Of a DNA stretch of 64,000 nucleotides, positions 11,259 through 20,880 are shown one piece after another. Location of the stretch: contig NC_091932.1 in the NCBI RefSeq assembly GCF_041260155.1, positions 7,251,001-7,315,000 of the forward strand, in the 5' to 3' direction. The stretch comes from Ptychodera flava. Lineage: Eukaryota; Hemichordata; Enteropneusta; Ptychoderidae. The notes under the pieces were generated by a model. The model saw only the letters and a program-made list of their open reading frames with translations, was not told where the DNA came from and ran no database searches. Positions within the stretch are counted from its first letter, which is position 1, and every line of letters starts with the position of its first letter. The translations under genes were made by a program, and so were the position numbers.

Positions 11259-12910
11259 AAGATCAAAACAGTATGATTGATTGAGTTATAATGACCTTCA
11301 GTTGAAATGTTGATGTTATTTTTTTTCTCATTTTCAAATTCTTTGCAAGACAAGCTTACTGCACTTGCCATATTAACTAAAACATGCATACCACACAACA
11401 AATGGTTAACTGATGTCATTTTTTGTTTTTCACTTTCATCAAAACTATCCCAGTTTGATTCAATAACAGGCAATAGAGTTTCCCTGACTTCCTCAAGTTT
11501 AGATTTATACTTTTTGTTTACAATGTGTCTGTCACTCATAAGATTTTTGCTCTTCAGTAACAGCTGTGCATAGATTTTTTGTTTTTCTTCATTATCTTGT
11601 GTTATGGACTCACTAAGTTCACGAAAAGTTTCAAGAGTGGCTGTCAGATAATCATCTGCACTACCCCTGAGAAGTTCTTGAAACCCCAATGATAAAGATG
11701 ACTTGTCTGGCAATGACACCTGCATACCCGCATAATCAACAAACTTTTTGCGTGTTCCATCACTATGTAAAGTGTTAGGTTTGTCATGTTCTAAAATAGT
11801 AGTTGCTGCCTGTGCCTGTGCCAGAACAAGTGCTTCAACCTGGAGCATTGAAGTCAATGACTTGCTTGGCAATCTCTCTACATCAATGTTTAGCATATTC
11901 TTAAGAACAGACTTGACTATATGGGTACAATTTTCAATGGAATACACCTGTCTAACGCTGTCTGTATATTTGCCATCCTGAAAAGTGACAAGGTTGTTAT
12001 CATTCAATAGATCAGATATTGTTTCTTCTAACTCTAAGTTTTCATTTTCCAACTGGTGTATGATATGTTTGTTTGTTGTATCTGATTTAGTACTACTGTC
12101 TCTATATTCACATGCTTTCCTCTTCCAATAACTCTTACTTTTTTGTAGATTTACTTTCTCATGTACAATCCTGTCTAATTCACACTTAAGTTTTTGTCTC
12201 TCTGTGTTCAAATCATCCACTTGTTTGACATAGTTTTCAATTGTATCTGTCTGTTCCTGAATTTTCCTGTGCATGGCATCAATTTTCTTATCTCTTCTCT
12301 TAATTTTCTTATTCACATTTCTGGGTGTAAGAGTTGACAGTTTTATTTTAAGTGTATTTATTTCATCTTGTTTCTGTCTGTATTCTCTGTGTAAGTTCTC
12401 CATTCTCTTAATCCTGTCTAACATTTCAAACTTCTCTTCAGACAGTTCGTCCATGGCTCGTGTCAAATCACTAATTTCTGCATATTCATTGGTTAGATTT
12501 GATGTTAACACGGCAAGAACCTGATTATGCATCCTAACACTCTCTGTCATTTCATCTCTATACTCTGCTGCTGTTTCTACATCCACTGACTTATCCACTG
12601 TCTTAGGCAACTTATACTTCTGTTCTCTGAATGTTTCCAACTCTCCTCTACGCTTACATACTTGAAGTTTATAAAACTTATCATAAAGCCTATTCCACTG
12701 ACTTGCCAGAATCTCTGCACAAGGTACACTATCAGGGTTCATCAGTGATTTTATCCAAGTTACAGCAAATTGCCATGGCAGCTGGTTTCTTAGTAAGAAA
12801 GAGCGCAGTTCTAGAACATGTTGAATTTCAAGACAGATAGGATTTTCACCACAATCTGGAAACTGACAAGTCATCAAAACTTCTTCGGTTATCTGATGAG
12901 AACTGAACAC
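11180..12910 (-). CDS. Coiled-coil protein with DDE-like core (576 aa, fragment)
   Basis: Residues 1-100 include CQFPDCGENP and a Trp-containing block. Residues about 115-315 are heptad-like Lys/Glu/Leu-rich sequence typical of coiled coils. Residues about 325-560 look like a folded core: HSDGTRK (Asp near residue 384), NLMSDRHIVNK (Asp near residue 460) and LLCGMHVLVNM with a CxxH pattern (near residue 505). This spacing resembles the Asp-Asp-(C/H)-Glu plan of RNase H-fold transposases such as hAT. The catalytic assignment is inference. The last ~20 residues are out of frame: the continuation is in the segment starting at 11258. This is the largest open frame in the window. Confidence 0.55.
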   Translation of the reverse strand: MFSSHQITEEVLMTCQFPDCGENPICLEIQHVLELRSFLLRNQLPWQFAVTWIKSLMNPDSVPCAEILASQWNRLYDKFYKLQVCKRRGELETFREQKYKLPKTVDKSVDVETAAEYRDEMTESVRMHNQVLAVLTSNLTNEYAEISDLTRAMDELSEEKFEMLDRIKRMENLHREYRQKQDEINTLKIKLSTLTPRNVNKKIKRRDKKIDAMHRKIQEQTDTIENYVKQVDDLNTERQKLKCELDRIVHEKVNLQKSKSYWKRKACEYRDSSTKSDTTNKHIIHQLENENLELEETISDLLNDNNLVTFQDGKYTDSVRQVYSIENCTHIVKSVLKNMLNIDVERLPSKSLTSMLQVEALVLAQAQAATTILEHDKPNTLHSDGTRKKFVDYAGMQVSLPDKSSLSLGFQELLRGSADDYLTATLETFRELSESITQDNEEKQKIYAQLLLKSKNLMSDRHIVNKKYKSKLEEVRETLLPVIESNWDSFDESEKQKMTSVNHLLCGMHVLVNMASAVSLSCKEFENEKKNNINISTEGHYNSINHTVLIFCIRQARVSLSKAVRNLQFIQTFGHT

Positions 12911-13060
12911 TTTTGAGAGTTCTTTTTGGTTTTTCCTTTAACTATCTCACTCATGAATTCCTCTTCTCTACCTTCCTGTCTAGCTCTTGTCATCTGTCTC
13001 CTAACTTTCTTAGTAAAATTACTTATTCTCTCTGGCAACTCAATATCTTGATCAAACAAG
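12911..13060 (-). pseudogene. Basic linker segment of the transposase-like gene
   Basis: Upstream of the long segment, a different minus frame reads DLFDQDIELPERISNF and then a strongly basic run with FTKKVRRQMTRARQ and EEEFMSEIVKGKTKK. It meets the long segment by a frameshift near 12905. The upstream edge is the left end of the Z1 composite. The basic composition would suit DNA binding or nuclear import, which is inference only. Confidence 0.4.
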
Positions 13061-13199
13061 TCATCGTGATGACACAGTCCCCACTTGTTAATGGGTATTT
13101 TGATTACAGGTCCTCAGAGAGGATAGAGTCCTCTTCATTAGGTCTGTGATAAAAATACTTTTGAATGAATTCGCTTGATACATGTCTGAGTTATGGTTC

Positions 13200-13812
13200 A
13201 GGACATGAAAAAATCGTAACAAATGGTCGCACAGTGGCCATATTGGATCACATCACAAAACAAATTGATGTGCATAGCTATGACATAGGTCAATGTCCTT
13301 GTACCAACTTTGAATAAAATCGGTAGAGATATGCCTGAGTTATGGCTCTGTACATGAAAAAATCGTAATAAAATGGCCGCCTGGCGGCCATATTGGATCG
13401 TATCACAAACAGATTGACGTGCATATGTATGACATAGCTCGATGTCCTTGTACCAACTTTGAATAAAATCGGTTGAGATATGCCTGAGTTATTGCTCTGT
13501 ATATGAAAAAATCGTAAAAAATGGCCGCACAGCGGCCATTTTGGATCGTATCACAAAACAAATTGCCGTGCACAGCTATGACATTTGTCAATAAGCTTGT
13601 ACCAACTTTGAATAAAATCGGTTGAAAGATGCCTGAGTAATGGCTCTTTACATAAAAAAAATCGTAATAAAATGGCCGCCTGGCGGCCATATTGGATCGT
13701 ATCACAAAACAAATTGACATGCATATCTATGACATTGATCAATGTCCTTGAACCAACTCTGAATAAAATCGGTTGAAACATGCCTGAGTAATGGCTCTGT
13801 ATATGAAAAAAT
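13200..13812 (+). repeat. 150-bp units of Z1 (about 4 copies)
   Basis: Units with ATGGCCGCC(T)GGCGGCCAT or a diverged CGCACAGCGGCCAT centre begin near 13221, 13372, 13517 and 13670. They match the units at 1-400 and 17108-17340. The last unit is cut after ATATGAAAAAAT, where Z2 copy 2 begins. Confidence 0.8.
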
Positions 13813-14036
13813 AGCGTCAATGACACTGTAGCTCCCATCCTGGACTATTTAGTGTTTGTTCTCTGGTCAGATATTTGAACATGTGTGAGAGGGATAAAGT
13901 GCATGAAGTGAAAATACTTAAATGAAATGTACTGGAGACAGTGAAATATGTTTAATGTAATTATTCAGAATAAAAATGGAAAAAATACAGAATTAGATAT
14001 ATCGAATACTGTGATACAACCATTAACTCAACAAGT

Positions 14037-16418
14037 CATTTACAATGACATAGTCCCCACTTGTAATAGGAGTATTAGTCTTGATGGGCAGGAAAATGTG
14101 GTCATTAAGAAGTATCACTGGAGTGTATATGTTGAGATCTATGGGCACATAGGTCTATGTTGTTGTTCCCAATTTGAAACACATGAGGCATGTCTAAGTT
14201 ATGGTTCTAAATCGGGAAAAAGATCAGACCTCTAGCAGTATTGGCCAGCCAAGAAATACATATGCGCATTATAAATGAGGTACAAGATGTGACATCTTAA
14301 GGTCTAATATCCTATCAAAATTGCAGGGTATAGAACTTGTGGTTACTGAAATATTAGATTAGATATGTGCATAATTAATGAGGTACAATATGTGGCGTCA
14401 TAAGCTGTCCTACCATACCATACATGAAGGGAGTAGCACTTGTGGTTACTGAGTTATGGACAAATATGTATATTTGAGGTCAAAGGTCACCGAGGTCACG
14501 TGACATTTTGTCAAAAAATTGTATTGCTAAGTTATCCCTATATACCAAAAATCAGACCTCTAGCTCTATTGGCTCGCTCAAATTAGATATGCACATAAGT
14601 AATGAGGTACAATATGTGGCGTCATAAGGTGTCCCATCATACCATACATGAAGGCTGTAGCACTTGTGGTTACTGAGTTATGGACAAATGTATATTTGAG
14701 GTCAAAGGTCATCGAGGTCACATGACATTTTGAAAAAAAAATTATATTGCTAATTAATCCCTATATGCCAAAAAATCAGATCTCTAGCTCTATTCGCTTG
14801 CCCAGAATTAGATGTGTACATAATTAATGAGGTAAAGCGTGTGTTGTCATAAGGTCTCCCATCCTACTAAATACAAAGGACATAGCACTTGTGGTTACTT
14901 ATTTATTGACATAAACATATATTTTAGGTAAAAGGTCATCGAGGTCACATGACATTTGGTCAAAAATTTCTCTCCTATAGTTATCCCTATATACCAAAAA
15001 TCAGACATCCAGCTCTATTGGCTCGCTCAGAATGAGATATGCACATAATTATTGAGGTACAGTATGTGGCGTCATAAGGTGTCCAATCATACCAAACATG
15101 AAGGTGTAGCACTTGTGGTTACCGAGTTATGGAAAATATTGTATATTTGAGGTCAAAGGTCACCGAGGTCATGTGACATTTTGTCAAAAAAATTGTTTTG
15201 CTAAGTTATCCCTATATACCAAAAATCAGACCTCCAGCTCTATTGGCTCGCTCAAAATTAGATATGTGCATAATTAATGAGGTACAATATGTGGCGTCAT
15301 AAGGTGTCCCATCATACCATACATGAAGGCTGTAGCACTTGTGGTTAGTGAGTTATGGACAAATATGTATATTTGAGGTCAAAGGTCACCGAGGTCACGT
15401 GACATTTTGTCAAAAAAATTGTATTGCTAAGTTATCCCTATATACCAAAAATCAGACCTCTAGCTCTATTGGCTCGCTCAAAATTAGATATGCACATAAT
15501 TAATGAGGTACAATATGTGGCGTCATAAGGTGTCCCATCATACCATACATGAAGGCTGTAGCACTTGTGGTTACTGAGTTATGGACAAATATGTATATTC
15601 GAGGTCAAAGGTCACCAAGGTCACATGACATTTTGTCAAAAAAATTGTATTGCTAAGTTATCCCTATATACCAAAAATCAGACCTCTAGCTCTATTGGAG
15701 CGCTCAAAATTAGATATGCACATAATTAATGAGGTACAATATGTGGCGTCATAAGGTGTCCCATCATACCATACATGAAGGCTGTAGCACTTGTGGTTAC
15801 TGAGTTATGGACAAATATGTATATTTGAGGTCAAAGGTCACCGAGGTCACGTGACATTTTGTCAAAAAATTTGTATTGCTAAGTTATCCCTATATACCAA
15901 AAATCAGACCTCTAGCTCTATTGGCTCGCTCAAAATTAGATATGCGCATAATTAATGAGGTACAATATGTGGCGTCATAAGGTGTCCCATCATACCATAC
16001 ATGAAGGCTGTAGCACTTGTGGTTACTGAGTTATGGACAAATATGTATATTCGAGGTCAAAGGTCACCGAGGTCACGTGACATTTTGTCAAAAAAATTGT
16101 TTTGCTAAGTTATCCCTATATACCAAAAATCAGACCTCCAGCTCTATTGGCTCGCTCAAAATTAGATATGTGCATAATTAATGAGGTACAATATGTGGCG
16201 TCATAAGCTGTCCCATCATACCATATATGAAGGGTGGTAGCACTTGTGGTTACTGAGTTATGGACAAATATGTATATTTGAGATCAAAGGTCATCAAGGT
16301 CACATGACATTTGTCAAAATATCCGAGATATCTGCGTGAACGGATGGACTCACGGATGGACGAACAGACGGACATGACCCAATCTATAAGCTCACTGGAC
16401 TTCATCCGTGGGGACTAA
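14037..16418 (+). mobile_element. Z1 element nested in Z2 copy 2
   Basis: The left end TAGTCCCCACTTGTAAT starts at 14051 and the right end CATCCGTGGGGACTAA finishes at about 16418. It is at the same position as the Z1 in Z2 copy 1. It has an internal junction near 14350, where the first unit jumps into the middle of another unit, probably a deletion or unequal exchange within the array. Confidence 0.7.
14210..16315 (+). repeat. Tandem array of ~226-bp unit (about 9-10 copies)
   Basis: It has the same unit as at 6040-7845. The order of variants differs: diverged units (those with ATATGCCAAAAAATCAG) occur after conserved ones here. Array length therefore differs between the two Z2 copies, as expected from unequal exchange. 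Confidence 0.85.
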
Positions 16419-17107
16419 AAATTGTGTCACTGCATCCTTTTTGCAATATGAATACGATGAGAAACTAAATTTTTATTTTTCGTGGCCTTATACATGGGAG
16501 TCTATGGAGATCTGCCTTATACATGGGAGTCTATGGCCGTGTAAACTAAAAATATGCAAATTTCACCACGATTTGCCCAAATTTGGGAAAGGTCACTCCT
16601 ATGCACTTCCATACCAAGTTTCAAATCAATCGGACTTGTGGTTTCAGAGCAGGAGATTTTTTGACCAAAAATGGGAGAAAATTACAAAAAAATTCATGAA
16701 AAATAGCAAGTCCAAGATACTGACCCAAGATGTGCACAATCATTTCATGTCAGCCCAAAGTACTTACATGCTAATTTTTCATGTAATCTGCTCAGTGGTT
16801 ATTGAGTTTTTTCAATTTTGACTGTTTTTACATTTTTTCACTTAATTTGCATATTTTTGGCAATGACAACTTCATTTGAACAAAATCTCATCTACAGCCC
16901 ATCATCCATGTACACACCAAATATCAAGATGAAATGTACAGCGGTTTTGGAGTTTTTGATGTTGACGGACAGACATACAGACATACAGACATACAGACAC
17001 ACAGACATACAGACATACAGACATACAGACATACATACATACAGACATTTCCCTAGCCTATAAGAATAGCTTCCATTGCCATATATACATATGGCTATGG
17101 GAGCTAA

Positions 17108-17458
17108 AAATCCTAATAAAATGGCCGCCTGGCGGCCATATTGGATCGTATCACAAAACAAATTGACATGCATATCTATGACATTGGTCAATGTCCTTGA
17201 ACCAACTTTGAATAAAATCGGTTGGAACATGCCTGAGTTATGGCTCTGTACATGAAAAAATCGTAATAAAATGGCCGCCTGGCGGCCATATTGGATCGTA
17301 TCACAAAACAAATTGACGTGCATCTGTATGACATATGAAGTAATCCTTGTACCAAGTTTGAATGAAATCGCTCCTGGCATCTCAGAGATATCTGCGTGAA
17401 CGGACGGACGCACGGACGGACGCACGCACGCACGCACGGACATGACCAAACCTATAAG
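17108..17458 (+). repeat. Remaining 150-bp units and Z1 right-end microsatellite
   Basis: Two units with ATGGCCGCCTGGCGGCCAT are followed by ATATCTGCGTGAACGGA, a GGAC/GCAC run and GGACATGACC. This is the continuation of the unit cut at 13812. Confidence 0.8.
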
Positions 17459-17489
17459 TCCCCCCGGACGGTGTCCGTTGGGACTAATA

Positions 17490-17666
17490 AACGAATTAGG
17501 CTTGGTAAAGTCTCCTGCACATTATTTCCTGACTCTTGAAGACAACTATGCAACTGCATGTAAAGTTCATTTGTTAAGGAATTTCATGGGCAGATACATC
17601 AAGTAAACTCTTCTTCCCAGTCAGAAGGTCTGGGATGTTATTGACTATTTTTAATGCTACCTCCAT
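17490..17666 (-). pseudogene. N-terminal piece of the transposase-like gene
   Basis: The minus-strand ATG at 17666 opens MEVALKIVNNIPDLLTGKK and a further ~15 residues to a stop. A one-base slip near 17585 continues as LTNELYMQLHSCLQESGNN up to the edge of the inserted Z1 element. The join to the basic segment beyond the insertion is plausible in frame and character but unproven. No intron consensus was needed to connect the pieces. Confidence 0.4.
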
Positions 17667-17781
17667 GATGATTTCTGTTTAAGTAAAAAGCAAATGATAC
17701 TTCCATTAATTTTCTTTCATTGTTACAAATAATAATTTGATAAAATAAAACACAAATCATTGTGAATTATATAGGATTAAA

Positions 17782-18219
17782 AACTGTTATTTTATCTGCA
17801 TATTATTTGTATAACTCCTAGTTTGGCTTGTATTTTATTGTAAATCTAAAAGTTAGTTTCCAACAGTCACTATTAAATCAGTTGGAAGACAACACCAAAA
17901 AGAAAGAAAGAAACAAATACGTACTGATCACCATAGACAGTTTTTAGTCCATTGTTTTTATTTCAAATTATGAATGGGAAATAACTTCCAGAAACTTCTG
18001 AACATTTATTTTAATTAAAAACTTGTAAAAACTGCATATTATTTGTATAACTCCTAGTTTGGCTTGCATTTTATTTGTAAATCTAAAAGTTAGTTTCCAA
18101 CAGTCACTATTAAATCAGTTTGAAGACAACAGCAAAAAAGAAAGAAAGAAAAAAAATACTAACTGAACACCCTTTGTTTTTATTTCAAACTATGAACTGG
18201 AAATAACTTCCGGAAACTT
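17782..18219. repeat. Tandem duplication of about 236 bp
   Basis: The phrases TGCATATTATTTGTATAACT, GTTAGTTTCCAACAGTCACT, AAAGAAAGAAAG and GGAAATAACTTCC.GAAACTT occur twice, offset by 236 bp. It lies upstream (minus sense) of the transposase-like start codon at 17666 and inside the transposon. Confidence 0.8.
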
Positions 18220-18279
18220 GATTAAACAGAAATAAAAAGCATGCAGCACAAATCATTGATTGATCCACCTGATCCGACC

Positions 18280-19440
18280 TCTCAATACAACCAAACCATT
18301 TGACTTCAGGACAATTTTAGACTTTCGATGTAAAAAAAATCATAGGCAAGATAAACGCAGAGGAAGTTTCAAACAGCAAAATATATCGCGAAAATGCGGA
18401 AGTAGTTTGATACTCGGTCCGTTTGAACGGCTGTGAGATCACTCAGTCGCCGGAGTTCCACAGCGTGAACTCGGCTAAAAACTTGTAAATTTGTTTAAAT
18501 TTTGCCAAAATTTTAGTGTTTTCAAACATAACTGTTGTCAAGAAAAGATATTTTTGCCAGAAAATCGGAATTTAGTTGTTTGTCAAACGGTAAAAGAAGC
18601 CTACACGCATACGGTAAATGAGGTCGCAATACTGCAAATGTAAACAAACCGGCCGTGTCCGGCACACCGAGCGACTTTCCTTTTCCAAACTGCCGAAAAA
18701 AACGTACTAAAATCACAGATATGCATAGATTGGAAGTATAGAGAATATATTTCAGTATTCCGACACATTTTACGTAAAATCAAACAAACTTCGGGTCGGA
18801 AAACGGCGACTAACGTGACTCGCCAGACTCGAGCCGCGGTGACCGATCTGCAAGTTGGCGCGCCGAGGCGCCATTTCACCAAACGACGTTGAATGCTACG
18901 GACAGATTTTTGGTCGTAAATGCCAGGATGGATCTCGTGGATAAAAACACAATAAACATGCTTAAATACTAATAAAAACACCATTTTCACTGAAAATCAC
19001 AGATAGAAAAGCATACCTACAGCGTTTGCACTGAAAAATGCCGGAGGAAGATTTCAAGCTGAATTTTTACATTGACCTCCTCTGACGACCCCTATCTATC
19101 GCACATGATCTTAAAGCTCTTTTAATTGGCTTTCATTTGAGACTATTTTGAAACGTCTATGCCTATTGGATCCATCCTGGCTTTTTAGTTTTTTAGAGCT
19201 ACCCCCGCCGAGATTACTGTGCCATGCATTTCCCGCACACGCACAGATATGGTCCGATGCATTTTTTCCGGGGGGAGAAACGGCGCAGCACAAGACACCA
19301 CTATGAAATAACCGCCTAGAGTGAAAAAAATACTGCCTATCGCGCGATATTTTACATCATTTTATTTAAAAAGTTGAAAAAATTAAAATGTGACGAATTT
19401 TAGAATTCTATCAGATCGTACAGTGGAGGCCATTTCGTAT
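18280..19440 (-). promoter_or_regulatory. CpG-bearing region upstream of the transposase-like gene
   Basis: This stretch is richer in CG dinucleotides than its surroundings (for example TCGCCGG, GGCGCGCCGAGGCGCC near 18857, TCGCGCGATA near 19339). It lies between the gene's start codon and the right end of the transposon, where a minus-strand promoter would be expected. No clear TATA element was found. A 129-residue translation at 18601-18990 has no recognised resemblance. Confidence 0.3.
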
Positions 19441-19470
19441 GGCGGCCATATTGGATTCTGAACTCCCTAC

Positions 19471-19519
19471 TATAAGAATAGCTTCCATTGCCATATATAC
19501 ATAATGGCTATGGGAGCTA
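19471..19519 (+). mobile_element. Z2 copy 1, right-end remnant
   Basis: TATAAGAATAGCTTCCATTG continues exactly from the sequence interrupted at 8567. It ends in the Z2 hairpin (19479-19519) with ATGGGAGCTA and CTAA, completing copy 1. Confidence 0.8.
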
Positions 19520-20133
19520 AAAACAGGTCAAATGGCATCATTACAAACAGAGAGTATTATTGATACCGGTACATCTCTAAAACACACTGACTGCCCCATA
19601 CACAATCCAGTTACCACTCACAGTAAGGTGCCTGCCAAATTACTTACAGTTAATCCTCCCATCACAATTACAGCACTTTCCATTCCCTGACTTTAAACAC
19701 TTGCATTGACGTATCATTGCATTCACATCAATGCTACTCTACACAACTGACCATATCACTTCCAATACATCAAAGTCCTCATATGCTGCTTATCAAAATG
19801 ACCATGTAATCCTAATACACAATATTTGCATATTCTGCTCATTTAACAAGTGAATTTGCATTACATTTCACATCAGAAACACAATTTACAGTATCATTAA
19901 CATTTTCTTAAAACAACATACTATCAAACACATGCTTTCCAGCTGGGTGGCGTGCAGCGTTTAATTCACTACATAAAATCATGCCCAGTCATAACAGATG
20001 ACTTCAATTGATCCATAGCCGTCAAACTTTGAGGAAAGAAAGCTACAACACCTACTTTTGACCTAGATGGCAATGTCTTAGCTGAAGGATTAGATGTCAA
20101 TTGACATCTGGCAATGACAATATCACACCCCCA
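19520..20133. other. Unassigned sequence
   Basis: AT-rich sequence without a recognisable gene or repeat between the nested cluster and the TTAA element. Confidence 0.4.
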
Positions 20134-20486
20134 TTAAGGTATAACGCGCCTCGGGGAGAGATATTCGGACTCTCAAACTTTTTCAATTCTTTTCTGATCT
20201 AGCACTTGTGGGGGTTCGTTTTAAAGCTCTTGGTGTAAGAAAACTTTTTACCGGCTTAGATTTTCGAAAATCGAAAATTTATTTTTTCTCCATAGAGTTA
20301 ACACAGGGATGGCGGCCATTTTGAATATCAAATATCGGTAAATCTTGGGTAATTTGTTTCTCTAGTACCAAAATTTGCACGGTGACCCCCGATTTTTATT
20401 CTTGATTTTGAAAGAGAATGGTATTCTTTGAGGAATGTTTGAGCAAAAGTTTAAGTCTTTCACTTTCGAGGTGCATACTACCTTAA
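20134..20486. mobile_element. TTAA-flanked miniature element, copy A
   Basis: TTAAGGTATAACGCGCCTC at the left and GAGGTGCATACTACCTTAA at the right form imperfect inverted ends, with TTAA at both borders. Copies B (59832-60187) and C (61219-61506) share the interior, including GAGTTAACACAGG and GGCCATTTTGAAT. TTAA targets are typical of piggyBac and Kolobok elements. No transposase is encoded, so it would be a non-autonomous derivative. Confidence 0.75.
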
Positions 20487-20577
20487 CTTCACATTAAAAT
20501 CAACTATCCATGCAAGTACAGTAATATCTCTTGCTGTCACAAAAACTGTTCAACTGTTGTTGTCAAATTCTCAAACA

Positions 20578-20880
20578 CTCTTGATGAGTCATTGACAGTG
20601 ACATAGTCCCCACTTGTAATTTGGAGTTTGTCTGTGGAACTATTGAATTGAGATCAGTATTGAAAAACGAAATTACAGTGTTTAAAGACCTGTCTGTGAC
20701 TGATGCCAATCTTGGAGTATATTTTAAGCAAGTTATAGACATTTGTATGAATGGCATAGGATTATGTCTTTTTACTATGTGGGACAGAATTACAACATGT
20801 AGGTATGTACTGGCTCTTGAAATGTCAAAATTCAACTAATCTGCAAGAAACTGGTCCAGACATGTCTGAGTAATGACTTT
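20578..20880 (+). mobile_element. Z1 left-end fragment
   Basis: GAGTCATTGACAGTGACA-TAGTCCCCACTTGTAAT matches the left ends at 5880 and 13063. The right limit is not visible; no terminal hairpin follows within about 1 kb. The 72-residue plus-strand translation over it has no known resemblance. Confidence 0.5.

Larger units (their letters stand above)
13813..17106 (+). mobile_element. Z2 terminal-hairpin element, copy 2 (uninterrupted)
   Basis: It begins AGCGTCAATGACACTG-TAGCTCCCAT (13829-13838) and ends in a hairpin (17067-17106) closing in ATGGGAGCTA. It splits a 150-bp unit, with AAAAAT visible on both sides (13807-13812 and 17106-17111). It carries the vacant TATAA site at 17059-17063, proving the structure of copy 1 before the 10.9-kb insertion. 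It is highly similar to copy 1 in both flanks and differs mainly in the number of 226-bp units. Confidence 0.75.
13063..17487 (+). mobile_element. Z1 composite element inserted in the transposase-like gene
   Basis: The left end reads GTCAT-N4-ATGAC then ACAGTCCCCACTTGTTAAT (13074 onward). The right end is the 27/28-nt hairpin at 17458-17485 followed by CTAA. Both flanks read as minus-strand coding sequence of one gene. Inside are 150-bp units on both sides (13200-13810 and 17108-17340) split by Z2 copy 2. It is a second-generation insertion, younger than the 10.9-kb transposon. Confidence 0.65.
9646..17666 (-). pseudogene. Transposase-like coiled-coil gene, frameshifted and interrupted
   Basis: Successive minus-strand segments in changing frames read as one protein of about 1,100 residues: an N-terminal piece (from ATG at 17666), a basic Arg/Lys-rich piece (12911-13060), a long coiled-coil and core segment (11180-12910), a short conserved-looking segment (10938-11258), a Lys/Arg-rich segment (10116-10766) and a C-terminal segment (9646-10134). 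Neighbouring segments overlap or abut, and single-base slips reconnect them. This indicates frameshift decay more than introns, although introns cannot be excluded. The 4.4-kb Z1 composite separates the first piece from the rest. AATAAA follows the last stop by about 20 nt. I recall similar multi-domain hypothetical proteins in cnidarians, lancelets and hemichordates, but I do not know a family name. Confidence 0.55.
8568..19470 (-). mobile_element. 10.9-kb DNA transposon with 5-bp TATAA duplication
   Basis: The left end reads GTAGGGAGTACAG and the right end, reverse-complemented, reads GTAGGGAGTTCAG, an inverted repeat with one mismatch. TATAA lies on both sides (8563-8567 and 19471-19475). 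Z2 copy 2 has a single TATAA at 17059-17063 in identical context (AGCC-TATAA-GAATAGC), which is an unoccupied paralogous site. The element carries one decayed minus-strand gene (9646-17666) with a CpG-bearing upstream region. A later 4.4-kb Z1 insertion lies inside that gene. The superfamily is not assigned: 5-bp duplications fit Transib among others, but the protein does not look like a Transib transposase to me. Confidence 0.7.

Noticed and set aside
16892..17449. 185-residue minus-strand open frame
   Set aside because: It is built from the (ACAGACAT)n run, a 150-bp Z1 unit and the GGAC/GCAC run, with no protein-like composition.
18601..18990. 129-residue minus-strand open frame upstream of the transposase-like gene
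   Set aside because: No recognised motif, and the CG-rich composition suits a promoter or leader better. It was not called a gene.
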